From: Amphibalanus amphitrite
Taxonomy: Eukaryota; Arthropoda; Thecostraca; Balanomorpha; Balanidae
Assembly (NCBI RefSeq): GCF_019059575.1
Contig: NW_024881705.1
Coordinates: 744,001-808,000 of the forward strand
Direction: 5' to 3'
Length of the DNA stretch: 64,000 bases
Each line of letters begins with the position of its first letter. Within the stretch, counting starts at the first letter, position 1. This document shows, in pieces, positions 16,338 through 28,300 of this stretch. Position numbers and translations under genes: made by a program. The notes below the pieces were generated by a model. It saw only the letters and a program-made list of their open reading frames with translations. It was not told where the DNA came from and did no database searches.

Positions 16338-19300
16338 GTGAGTATTGGGCGCGGGAAGGGTGGAGGGATTGGGATTGAGGAACTGAGGGATTAATGGACT
16401 GATGGTTTAAGTACGGAATGACTGAGGGTTGAAAGGATGCGGTAGGGGGACTGGAGCCTTGAGGTGGAGGAGTAGTGACTGGGGTGGTAGAGGAGCTGGG
16501 TGGAGAGGTCCAGAGGATAGGTTCAATTCTGGCTCCCAAGGTTTGAACTTTGAAGAGATTCTAGTGTTTCAGGTAGATATTTTGAAGGCTACAATGATGA
16601 CTGAGATAAACTTGGGAAATGGCTCGAGTAGATTTTTTAGGGAGATGGACGAGGGAAGCGGGACTTACTTTAGGCAGGATTATGCTAGTGAATGTCTTAT
16701 AATGGGTAAACTGAAACGTGGCTCGTATTGCAATTTTATGAGTTGGGGCAGAAACAAATGAGACGATTGTTTCGTTCACTTCGAGTTGAATGAAGTAAAG
16801 CCAAGCGTAAGATAAGTTGGAATTTCAAGTTCATTTTGTCGGCAAGCTTGGCAGCTGCTAGCCTGCTTTACTCTGCTCCGCGGGCCAGGCTTTTTGTGGC
16901 TGCAGTCGCCTGGCTCCCCGTTCTCATCTTAGACAAACCATTGGACGGGCTCGGACAAATGACAGGACGGCCGAGACAAAACGGCTGTCTGAACGGGGTA
17001 ACCGACCAACTGAGACGTCTGAGGGTCTGCCTGAGGGCGTCACTTGTTCGAGAGAACGTCGGAGTGGTGGGTAGAGGAGGGGAGTTGACCGAGGACTGGT
17101 GGTGAGACAGCCGCTAAGATACTTCAGCAAAGGTTGTTACGCGTCTGATGGAGAGAGCCAGCGGAAATGAATGGGACGTCGGAGAGTGTCACGAAACGGC
17201 CGTCCGAAGCGCCGTGATAAGACGGTGCGGCTGCCAGACTGATGAATCGAATGGGCGAGCGGGGTATCTGATGGGATCAGATGATGAAGAGTTAGGTGCC
17301 TCTAACTAGCAATCAACTCATCGGCTTAACGGCTTGACGGAGTGATTGTGCATATATTCTTAGTCGGACTGATTTCACCAAAAATTACCTACGTTAGTGT
17401 CTAAATTTTAAAACTCATACGTAAATGTTAAGTTACATTCCTTGGGATTTATCAGAGATTCGTTCCCCTCCCTACCGGATCCACCAAAAGTTCGCCGTTC
17501 CCCACTCCATCTACGTAGCTCGTGGAGTGCTGAGCTCGGGTATCGCGCCTCCTGCTGAGAGGCAGCTGGCTGCGCACGTGGCTGCCCCGTCCCGTCCCGT
17601 CCCGCGCCAGCCGGACCCGGGTGCAGGGACCGCACCGGCTGCCGTGTGTTCTGACGGGGGGGGGGGGGGGCAGCACGTGGCAGGAGGAAGATTCATTGTT
17701 GCCAGGGAATGGAAGTTGTCTGTACTGTAGGTGCTCTTAGGGATATGCGAGACCTTGGCCTAAAACCAAGGGCATATCGTCTATCGACTATCGAGGCATA
17801 TTGCTCTTTGCGGTGTTGGCTATTTGGAAGTCTGACCTAATATATTAAGCTGCCCGATCTTGGGAAGGCGGATTGTGTTTTTACGCCACATGTATTGTGT
17901 GCTGTATGTTGCTATAGAAATGTACTTTGCTCTTTCTATCGTACTACCATTCATAGTTACAATGTAGTAAGCCCTCCGGGGGAATGAATTATCATTACAC
18001 ATTTGCCGACGTGGTCGCATTCACGTTTTGTCAGTACAATGTTTCTATTGTTATGCTTTAAACCGATTAATCAAACATCATTGCTTCGAAACATAAACCA
18101 AACGGAGTCTGCATAGCTTTGCTTTTCCAAATATTTACGTTCCATTCTGAGCGAACTTCGCTGCTGTTCTGAGCGAACTCTGATGTTCTTCTCAGCGCAC
18201 TCCGATGTTGTTCACAGCGCGCTGTGTCGTGTTTGGTATTCCGCTACCACCGATTTCTGCACGCTCCATAGTTTTTGTGACGGGCGCTGGAAACCCTCGC
18301 CGCTCGGGTCGCGCACAGTCATGTTCTCTGCAGGCTCGTGCAGGAGATGGCAGTCATTCTGCAGACATTGAGGGCGGGGGAGGGGAGGGGGTGCGGGAAA
18401 TACTGCACCTGTGTCACCGGCTGCTGCAGTGGCACACTTTGGTTCATGGTCACTGAGCAATGGTGATGGTGTTGGAGAGGGACTGGGTACATTTCAACGG
18501 GGTAGGAATAGGGATGGAACGAGATTGAGGTGTGGATGGGAGGTGATATGCTGATATATGTGTGGGTGTGAGGCGATGCTATGTAGGTGAGATGGAAGAT
18601 AAATGTTATTAACTGGGTGGGAGGAATCAGGAAATAGAATTGGGAGAGATGGGTTATGATAATTGAAGGGATAGAATGGTAGGTAAGGAGTAGGAAATAG
18701 AGGGATAACCAGGCTCTAAGGCTCCAGCTGTGTCTCCCATCCCACAACCTCGCGACCTCCGACGCAGTCTCTCCTCCCTACTCGGTGGCCCACGCGGGTC
18801 CTTCACCGACCAGCAGCCACTGGGGCGGAGACCTTGGTGCGTTACTGTGTGACTCTCTGTCCTGGCGGGGACGGGGGCGGCTGGCACACCTGTCGCCGGT
18901 GTCCGCCCGGGCCCTACACCACGTGGTAGTGTCCGCCGCCTCGACTCCCCTGCAGAGCCGAGAGACGCCTACAGAGCGCGGAGGACGGGGGTGTGCGGGT
19001 GGCGCAGGCGGGTGGTAGCTGGGACGGGTGGCTGCCTTTTCCTTGGCTGGGAGGTGTGTCAAGTGTTTTGTTGTGAGCAGTTGTGTCTTTCACTTTTAGT
19101 TGTTGTGGTGTGATGAGGGTGTAGCGCTGGAGACTGGCGAGAATCAGCCACCTGGTGGCCAGTTTGAAAGCTCTAGTTTTGCCATCGTTTCATCGTACAC
19201 AGGTGGCACTGCTGATGCTGATGTCATTTCGCTGACTTTTTTCCTTTCGTTCCTTTTTTCACAGGTATCGTAAATTGGCCCTGCAGTGGCATCCAGACAA

Positions 19301-22300
19301 GAACCCAAACAATAAGGAAGATGCCACGCGACGGTTCAAAGAGATCTCAGAAGCCTACGAGGTGTTGATAGACGGTAAGATGGCACTTAATTTTAGGGGG
19401 CTATTGGCCAGACGTGAGTTCATTTGAATGACGACCAGTGAACGCTGCACTTACTGTTGCAGTGGTGCTGCCTGTGAGTGGTAGCGTAACGAGAGGTGGC
19501 AGTTGTGCCTCGACTCGGTTTTTAATCCGTTTTCATGAGGTCAAACCTAGGAAGATGGTGTCAATACTTTGTGCAGCTTCTTCATGGATATGGGAAGTCG
19601 CCTCTCAGAAATTGCCTCAAAGGGCAAATACATTTCCCCCAGCTATAGGAGCCTTTATGCTTTCCATCCATCCCAACAGTAGCACGGTCCGTATGTATCC
19701 CAACCTAGGAAATGGTTCTGAGTACGCGCTGTTAGCGCCACCTGCACAGCGCCCCTCCGTGTACCTTTACGGTGACGTCTATACCTGACCGCTCTCGTAC
19801 TATGGCGCCGCGCCGACAGAGTCCAAGCGGCGAGTGTACGACCAGAGGTCGCGCGCGGCGCCGGCGGCCGGCCGCCGGCCGCAGCGCTCCCACGGATTTC
19901 ACGGCTTCCACTTTTGGCCCGTGTTCCGCTTCTTTGGTAACGGTGTGACGGTGCCGTCGAGTGCAAACTAACGTGTGTTGTGCAGTGGTTTTACTCGCGC
20001 CCTGATGCGCGTTTTGCTGAGGAGTGAGACGACGCCTGCCGCTATAACGCCCGTGTGGATAGTTTTGTTTAGAGGTAGCCAGTGAGTGTGACTAACACGA
20101 TAGCGCCTTTGTTGTGTTTGCGTGTCTGTTTGAAGTGCAGAGGCTCGTAATTGTGTGAAGAAATGAGTGCCTTTGTCCACTAGGCAGTCCGCAGTATCAG
20201 TATAGTGACGCTGGCTCTCAAAGCCCGTGTGTCTAAACATATAGGTCCTACATTTAACATCCCATCTAACGCCGTATGACAGTTTCAGAATAATATAAAA
20301 AATATTCCGTTTATTTTGCTTTTGTGTCAGCATTCTCTGAGTGCTTTGAAATGATGATCCCTATACAGATGTGGCTTAAGCTTTACAATTGATCAAAAGC
20401 ATCGGATTGATGCCGTTTCATGCTGGTGCTCAGTGCTGCACATTAGTGGGGTAGGAAACAAGATACCTCACATTTTTACCGGATGGCTCCGTGGGCCAAT
20501 GTCTTGTCCGAGTGCCGTCATCGACCGCTGCCGCCCGCTGTCGTGTATCCATTGGCCCTGTCTGCCCTCATATTTTTGTTTCGCCGAGTAACAGTACCCG
20601 CACCACCGCAAATGGCTTTTTGCAGCCGCGTGACAGGCTTTGTGTGTCGTGTTGCCCCTACCCCCTCCCCTGTTCTGCTCTGCCCCGCATCCCTAAAGAG
20701 CACCTATTTGGTCCCCTAACTAAACTCAGTCGCGCTGATGCCTGATGCTAGAGACGAGTATTTTTAACTGCTGCAGTTCCCGGCGCGAACCCTAACCGAT
20801 TCCATAGGCATGATATGGACTACCAGCTGTATCGAATTGTACCCTTCTGAAGCCAGGATTTGTACGAGCTGTAATGACATTGTTAAGTCCGAATAGATCG
20901 GTGCTTATTTCACTCTGATATGCAGATCGTATGAAGGCTTAATGCTGACTAATTATCGTGACCTTTCGAGTCTCATCGATATTGTTTGATGCCTTGATTA
21001 AGCATACGGGTAGACGATGCTTTGAGATCAGCTCTGAGAGGTTATTATCGACATAGCAAGCTTAAAAGGAGTTGAGCGTCTGTTACTGGACAAAGTGAAA
21101 TTAGATTACAGATCGTAGATCGTAGATAGTGCATTCAGTCACACACAACTACCGACTGGAAAACGGCATGTGTTTATGTGTTAATTGACTTAAAATGAAG
21201 ACTTTTCGCTAAAAAATAAAACTCTAGCGAATAAAGAAAATTCGCTAGAGTTTCTTTTAGAAGAGTTTCGTCGTATGTAACACCCTTTCCACGAACTGTC
21301 GGCTAAGCACTTCTTTGCTGACGGTTAGCAGCATCGGCCATAACGTAGCCATTGATCACCGTGCATATCAGTGAAGTGTCATCTAGCATCGGGGAATGTG
21401 TGTTCGAGTCGCTCAGCCACCATGATAGACTCCATTATCTGAAGCATTCCCACCTCTATTGTGAACCTTTCTAACTCCTTCCCCGTCCGACCCACAGAGA
21501 AGAAGCGGAAAGTGTACGACAAGTACGGCAAGGAGGGTCTGAAGAACGGTGGACCGAGCAACCATCATCACCACCACCATCACCACCACGGGCACCATCA
21601 CCACGGCCACGGGAGTCTGTTCGACGACGACATCAGCTTCCTGTTCGGCGGCGGTGGCTTCACGTTCAGGGACCCGCAGGACGTTTTCAGGGAGTTCTTC
21701 GGCGGAGACCCGTTCCAGGATTTCTTTGATGGTGAGCGGCGCGGCATGGGGTGTAGGAGGGGTGAGGGAGGGACGAAAAGGGTGATGGAGGGACGAAAAG
21801 GGTGCTAGGGGACAGAGCGGGCAATGGAGAGGCAGGGAGGGATGCTGAAAGGTATTGATTTATGATGGGATGTGGGAGAGACAATGCGTTTTAGTCCTTT
21901 GATCGAGGTATGTGGAGAAATGTCGACTCAAGTCAGTGGAGCTTTGGGGAGTGTTTTAGGTGTAAAGTCAACTTTGACGAAGAGATGTGCCCGATAGCCT
22001 GGCGCCCGCCGCATAACCTTTGCACGTCAGTGACTAGCCCATCTACCAGCCACCTCCCATCTAGCCCCTCGCTCCTTTACCTGGCTCTCTGGCCGCGGGT
22101 CGCTGGGTCCCGGCAGATCCAGACATTTTCCGTGAACCAGATGGCATTTGAGACGGCTCGCAGCGCTGGCTCCGGTGACTGGACCCAGCGCCGGCGGCCG
22201 GTGACGGCAGACAGGCCTTTGAGACGGCTGCATCATGCTAATATCCCCTTGGCGCGGGCTGGCGTGGCTGACCGCCTGACGTGTGTGTACGTGTGTGTGC

Positions 22301-25300
22301 GTTAGCTTTATCACTAGCATCTAACGCACAGTGACACTAACGGCCCGAGATGTGAGTAATGTCCACGCTCGTCCCTCCCTTGGTATTATCTGTCTCATTC
22401 CGGCTGTCAGCTCGCACTGGACAGAGACCAGCCTCCCGCGGACGCGACTGCCAGCGGCGAGCACACGCACTGTGGCGAGCCTATCGTGTCTGCGCCGTCA
22501 GAAACGGTCCCCCGGCGCGCCCCTCCCTCTTCCTGTCAACTTCGGGTGAATGGAGCCATAAAACGGCGACGGCCGGCCCGCGGGGACGGCAGGTGTCGCC
22601 GTCAGAAATCGATGACGCCCTACCTGCGGCGCGTCTCGGCGCTGTGAGACGCCCGCTCGAGGTCTGCTCCCCGCCCGCCGGCTAGCTGCTATCCGCGGGG
22701 AGCGCGACTCCGCTCCCCGGCCGCTCATTGTGGTCGACCGGGCGTCGTCGAGCGTCGGATCGTGCTCGATGGCTCGACTCCGTGGCTGTCGCCGTGCGGT
22801 CGATGCATGCGCGGTCGATCCCCGATGATGAAATGTCGGGTCGTCTTGGCCAAACAGCGGGCGCCGCAGACCGACGTCGGGTTTCATTAGGGGGCGCCGC
22901 GGGTCGGCAGGGGACCCCGGGGCTGCGCCGCTTCGGCTTGGCTGGAGTTATAGTATTTTTATTTGTGAGTTAGTGCGCAGTATTGCTGAGGCCGTGCTGA
23001 AGTTTTGCTGTAGTTTTGAGCTGTCTGAGTTCCTCTTTGTTCCTAATGTGTCCCGTGGTCCATGTTATCCTCTATGAACATGATCAATACCTGTAATATG
23101 CAGCGCTAATCCCTCTTCAGAAAGGTTGTCAGACCATAACGGCCACATAGGAGGCTTAGTCTAATGGAACTTGATTCCGCTTTTTGATCTCGCATAGAAG
23201 CTGACGAGAACAATCCGTCAGGCTTTGATGGGAATATGCCTACAATAGATCCAGGTAAGCCTGGCTAGGAGCGCTTTGTCCCGGCTAGAATCGCCTAGAG
23301 CTACTTGAGCTACCCAGAAATAATGGTTTATTCTTTACGGAGGCTCATATTCACTTTGATGATGGAAATCGCTTCCCGCAACTGATCAAGAGTTATCGTT
23401 CGGTAGAATCACTTGCTTATATTATCTCCGGCCAGACGTTCGTAGAAACATCTAAGCGCGCTCTTTACCGTTTCCTCGCAGGCCGCACGGCGCTGCGCCC
23501 GTGCCGGCCGTTACACGGCATTACACGGCGCCGTAACACCATCAGAGCGCCGTTCGGCGGCACGTCCCGTGGCACGTGCGGCACGTGGCGCCGTGCGGTC
23601 CCGCTGCGGCCCGGTGGATCCCTGCCCCGCCGCGCTGTAACCGGACTCTGACCGGCCGCCGTGAGCCGGCGTCATTACATTAGCGGCGCCCGCCGGCGCT
23701 GACCGGGCCGCGGCCATTCTCTAATTGGCATTGGATCCGCGCTGCGGCGCCCCGGGCCGACTGACCGCCGCCGGTGGCGGTTTGCCGACCGGCGGGCGCT
23801 TCCGGGGGAACCAGGGGACTGCGGGGCCGGATACGGGGTGGGGGGTGGAGGCTGAGCTGCTGTTCCGATGGGGGGGGGGACTAACACCCTGTTCCTGGGG
23901 GCTGACGGTGGTGGTATGGCAATGATCGCCGCCTGAAAGTTTTGCGTTGTGGTCCAGCGGCTGACAGCTGGGTGCCGGGCGTCCGATTCTTGAGAGCTCA
24001 AACTTTAGAACGCCTCGTGGAGCAGACGAGGTCAAAATTAGTACGACCGCTGCTGTCGCTGCATTCTCTACACACCGCGTGAAGCGGTCGCTCACTTCCG
24101 CTACCCCGAAATTACCAGCCATGAATAAAATATCACTTCCTTATCGAGTCGGTAATACAGCGTCATCGGACCGATATCGGGCTTCCATTGCCCCCCCCCC
24201 CCCTGACGATGAGTGTAATTCATTTCGTCGTGGCGTGTCGCCGGTGACTCGTTTCGGTCGCCAGTTGACCGGCGGCCCGTCGGACGCGTCTCATCGATCG
24301 CGCGCTGAGGAGGCGACGTGATGTAATGACCGGGACGGACGCTGCGGCGCGCGGTGACAGGTGTCGCGGCGGCTCGCCGGGCGTGGGACGGCAGGCATAT
24401 GTGGAATGGGGCGGGGGAGGGGTGGAGCGCGCACTGCGCAGGATGGTGTAGTGAGGGATGTACTGTGTAGGTAGTAGGTACAAGGTACGCTAGGAGTACT
24501 TCAGCTGATGTGCTGGAAATTTTGTTATAATGAAATTTGAAACTTGGGCATATTCCTGCGTCTACTTATTACTAAAAAAAAAATATCCACTTTTCCAGTT
24601 ACCAACAGGCGTTTGGGGTTATCAGACCAGTTAAGCCATTTCTATTGATTCCCTGTCAATATTGGCGAGCATCCCGGTACTGTATAAGCACGGCTGACGC
24701 CGGGCTGCAACTGTATCCGTCACCATGTGTTTGTTCCGGCGCACTGGGGTAACCCGACTCCGGTCCCTCTCTCCTGTGATTACTCTCTCCCTCTCCCCTC
24801 CTCGCCAGCCAGCTCGCCCGGCCCGCCAGCTCGTCCGTCTGTCGTGTGTCGTGTGCCGTGTCTTGTCTGCCTGCTCTGTCCGCGTGCCTGCCGCTGCCGG
24901 CTGCACGGCCTCGCTCCCCCAGCCCACTAACCTCCCCGGGCTCACCGCTCGCGCCCCACAGATTTCTTCTCGGCCGGCCTGGGCGACCCGCTGGTGGGCG
25001 GCGGTCCGCACCGGAGCCGGCACGGCCGCAGTCGGAGCCGGCACCACCCGGCGGCGGCGGCCGCCGGCCACCAGCTGTTCGGCGCGCCACTGCTCTTCCC
25101 GCCGCTCGGGTTCGCAGGACTCGGCGGCATGATGTCCTCGTTTGCCGCCATCGACGGCATGATGGCGTCGGCGGCGGCGCACCACCCGGCGCTGGCGGCG
25201 CGCTCGGTGGCCGGCCCCGGCGCCGGGGCAGGGACCACCTTCGTGTCGTCGACCAGCTTCAGCAGCCTGGGCGGCTCGCCGGGCGGCAGCGCCGGCGTGA

Positions 25301-28300
25301 AGCGGACCTCCACCAGCACAAAGTTCATTAACGGAAAGAAAATCACCACGAGAAGGTGAGCCATACCCGCGGCGTGTAAGTCTAGTGTGGAGTTTTTATG
25401 TGTTGTGAACTGTGATGTGAGTGTCGGCATCAATAATGTATGTAATCAAGCGTTCACTCGCCGTAAAATGTGACCTAGATATTCACTGCTGATGAGCTGC
25501 TGCCGAGTTGTATCCTATGCCCCTCCACATCGGCTCACCTTACGTAACCAATGCTCGTCCGACAGTTCCTGTTTATATCCATCGTCTCTAGGTTCAGAAC
25601 CTACAGTATCACTGTCATCCATCAGTTCAATACTACCGGTCATCAAGAGTTAACGCACCGTCATTTTTCAAGTATGCCTCTTCCACTATTGGCGTGCCGT
25701 ACACTGTTTGGGCCCCACATTTTCCACTGCCCTGCCTTGTCCAGACCCATAAAACATTTCCGAGTCGGTCGTCCCGAAAAAGAGCGTCAATTTACGGCCG
25801 GGCTGGTCGCTGGTAGCGCGTTGTTCGCGTTGTTCGCCGTGCCGGAATTTGGTCCACAAACACAGGCCCAACAAACGGTGGTGGCGGACTGAGGTGGAGG
25901 CGGCGGAAGGCGTGGTAGCAGAGGTAACTGCAGGCGACAGTGGCGACATTGACAACGAAAAGGCTGGATAGAAAAGTAGCGCCTGTGGATTGCCCGCCGG
26001 TATAGTATAGGAAGCTGTGTTTTATTGATAGTAATCTGCGCTGGTAAAATTGAAACTGCCAAAGCGACATCACCTAGTTTGTAGAACATTCAGGTATCTA
26101 CAAATCCTCTTCAGTGATGACACGTTGATGGATCTGACATGGACGGGTAGCGACTCGGAGGCAGGAGAGGGAAGAGGGCAGAGCTGGGAAAGAGAAGGAG
26201 ATTGGCAGGTGTCCTATTTTCATAGCTTGGTGCCTTATTATTTTTCCTGAACTATTACTAATCGCCCAAGTAAGCCTAAGACTGTTTTATGGTAAATGGC
26301 GAACAGCAAATAATATTCTAACTGCGGCGCATTACTCTAATGATGACCTTTCTGGGTACCTGAGATGACCGCAAGCGATCAACAGATAAGGTACTTTGAT
26401 ATTGCCAACAATCTGTAATGTCAGCGGAATTAGTTGGGGGATCAGTTTCGTAAGCCCGCAGACGCAAACAACCGATTTATAAAAAAAAAAACTCATTTCA
26501 GAAGCCACTAATGATAGATTGCTATACGTTGTTGCTAAAACTGTACCTATATGCCTCTGAGACAATCAGTAATGAAATGTCATACATGGTGACCTTTAGA
26601 AGCTGCTGTTGCGATATTATCTGTCTCCTGCTAGATAATCGAGATCCGGTATCAGTTGATGGCTCCGTAATCATTCCTTTTGACATTTGGCGTCGTTTTC
26701 CATTATGATTGGACAGACCGGTGAATATTGCTGAATTGATTGGTTGATATGTGCCGGGCGGTTGTTTTGGGGATAGCGCAGTCCCCTTCAAAGATTATGG
26801 GCCTGTTCCAGCGCCTCCAGAAACCTCCAGAAAGCTCCAGAAAGCTCTAGAATCCTCCAGAGAGCGTTCCAGCGCCTCCAGAAAGCTCCAGAAAGCTCTC
26901 GCCAAAGCTCCAGAAACCTCCAGTAGCATCCAGAGAGTTGGGAGGTCCAAATTTCTCTGGAGGCTCTGGTCTACAATTATGGCGCACATGTGACAATCAC
27001 GAATGTAAACAAAGGACTTTTGACTGATTATTTTACAACTTGAATGTAAAGAAAATTACATTGCTATAATTTTGTTAATGTTTCTAAATAAAATTGAAAA
27101 CAAATTTTGCGTTTCAAGAGAGAGCAATTGTCATTATTTTGGTATATGTGATGCCAATCTCCAGAAATCTCCAGATTGCGTTCCAGCGCCTCCAGTGAAA
27201 CCTCTGGTAGAGCCTCCAGTCAAGAATTTCTACTGGAGGCGCTGGAACAGGCCCTAATGTGCTACCTGATGAGTTATTAAAGCCTGCACCGCTGCGGGCG
27301 CCGGCAGCCTCAAGGAGGGCGCGCTGCCGGCCCCGTTCTGAAGGCCGCTAATCGAGCGTTGTCGTTGGTCTGCAATAAAAGATGAGTGCTGCGTGGCCTT
27401 TGATGCATCTGCCTGTTGGTATCGTAACAAGCGCGCTCGGAGCCGACGACAGGCCCATGAGAGTTCCTGGAACGGTGGCGGCCTGAACTTTACCGCGGTG
27501 ACAACTGTCGGCGGCCCATTTCGGACGATGCATTGTTCATAATGTAATGTGGCTCGCGGCGCCACGTATTCACTAGGGTTCGATGGCCTATGGCTAGCTG
27601 TGAAAGGCATCGTTCGTACTCAGAAACCGGTACTTACTGGTGTTAATGGAGCTCCTTTTCTCTTTCTCCTTTTATCCTCCTTTTGCCTTTAGTGCTTTGT
27701 TGTTTCCTTTCCGTTTATGAGTTCACTGATTACATTGTTGTAAGGATTTTACTGGCTTTTACAAGCCAGCATTAACCGTGTTTACATAGGGTTCCCTTAA
27801 TCTTCCCCTATTTGTCTCTTAAATGTCCCTTATAAAGGAATCCTCTGTCTCCTTTACCTCGCTTCACTACAAATATGGCGCAACTAAGTCATTCTAGAAG
27901 CAGTTTGCAATTTTTACTTACCTTTAGGGCTCTCCCAAATAGCTTCCAGACTAGACACCATAGGCGCGGGAGCCGGGGGGGCAGTGGGGGCAGCTTGCCC
28001 CCCCAACTCTGGGGCCGTGGGGGCGGTGCCCCCACAGCTTTGAGACGGAATACCACACTTTTTTTGCAAATGTTTTCTTTTTTTGTTGAAAAAGCCGAGG
28101 GGTGAAAAATAAGTGGCCTAAAACCGGTGAGAAAACTAGATTTGGGGGTACCCTAGGTTGATCTCTATTATGGTGTGCCCCCCCAGTCGGAAAGAAGTTC
28201 CCGCGCCCCTGCTAGACACTGAGGTAAAAGTGATAGCACATGAAAGCTCAAAGCAAGAAAAATCAGAAAACTATCTGGCATTTAACATACTTTAAACGGC

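Noticed and set aside
16510-16540. GGTTCAATTCTGG as a tRNA T-loop
   Set aside because: No acceptor or anticodon stem could be paired around it, and no tRNA was supported anywhere in the window.
22081-22305. Possible extra DNAJB6-like exon after a CCCGGCAG acceptor
   Set aside because: In the required phase it reaches a stop after about ten codons, and no suitable donor precedes it.
24631-25433. Several minus-strand frames over exon 4 of the DNAJB6-like gene
   Set aside because: Shadows of the GC-rich coding exon. The plus strand has correct splice sites and phase.
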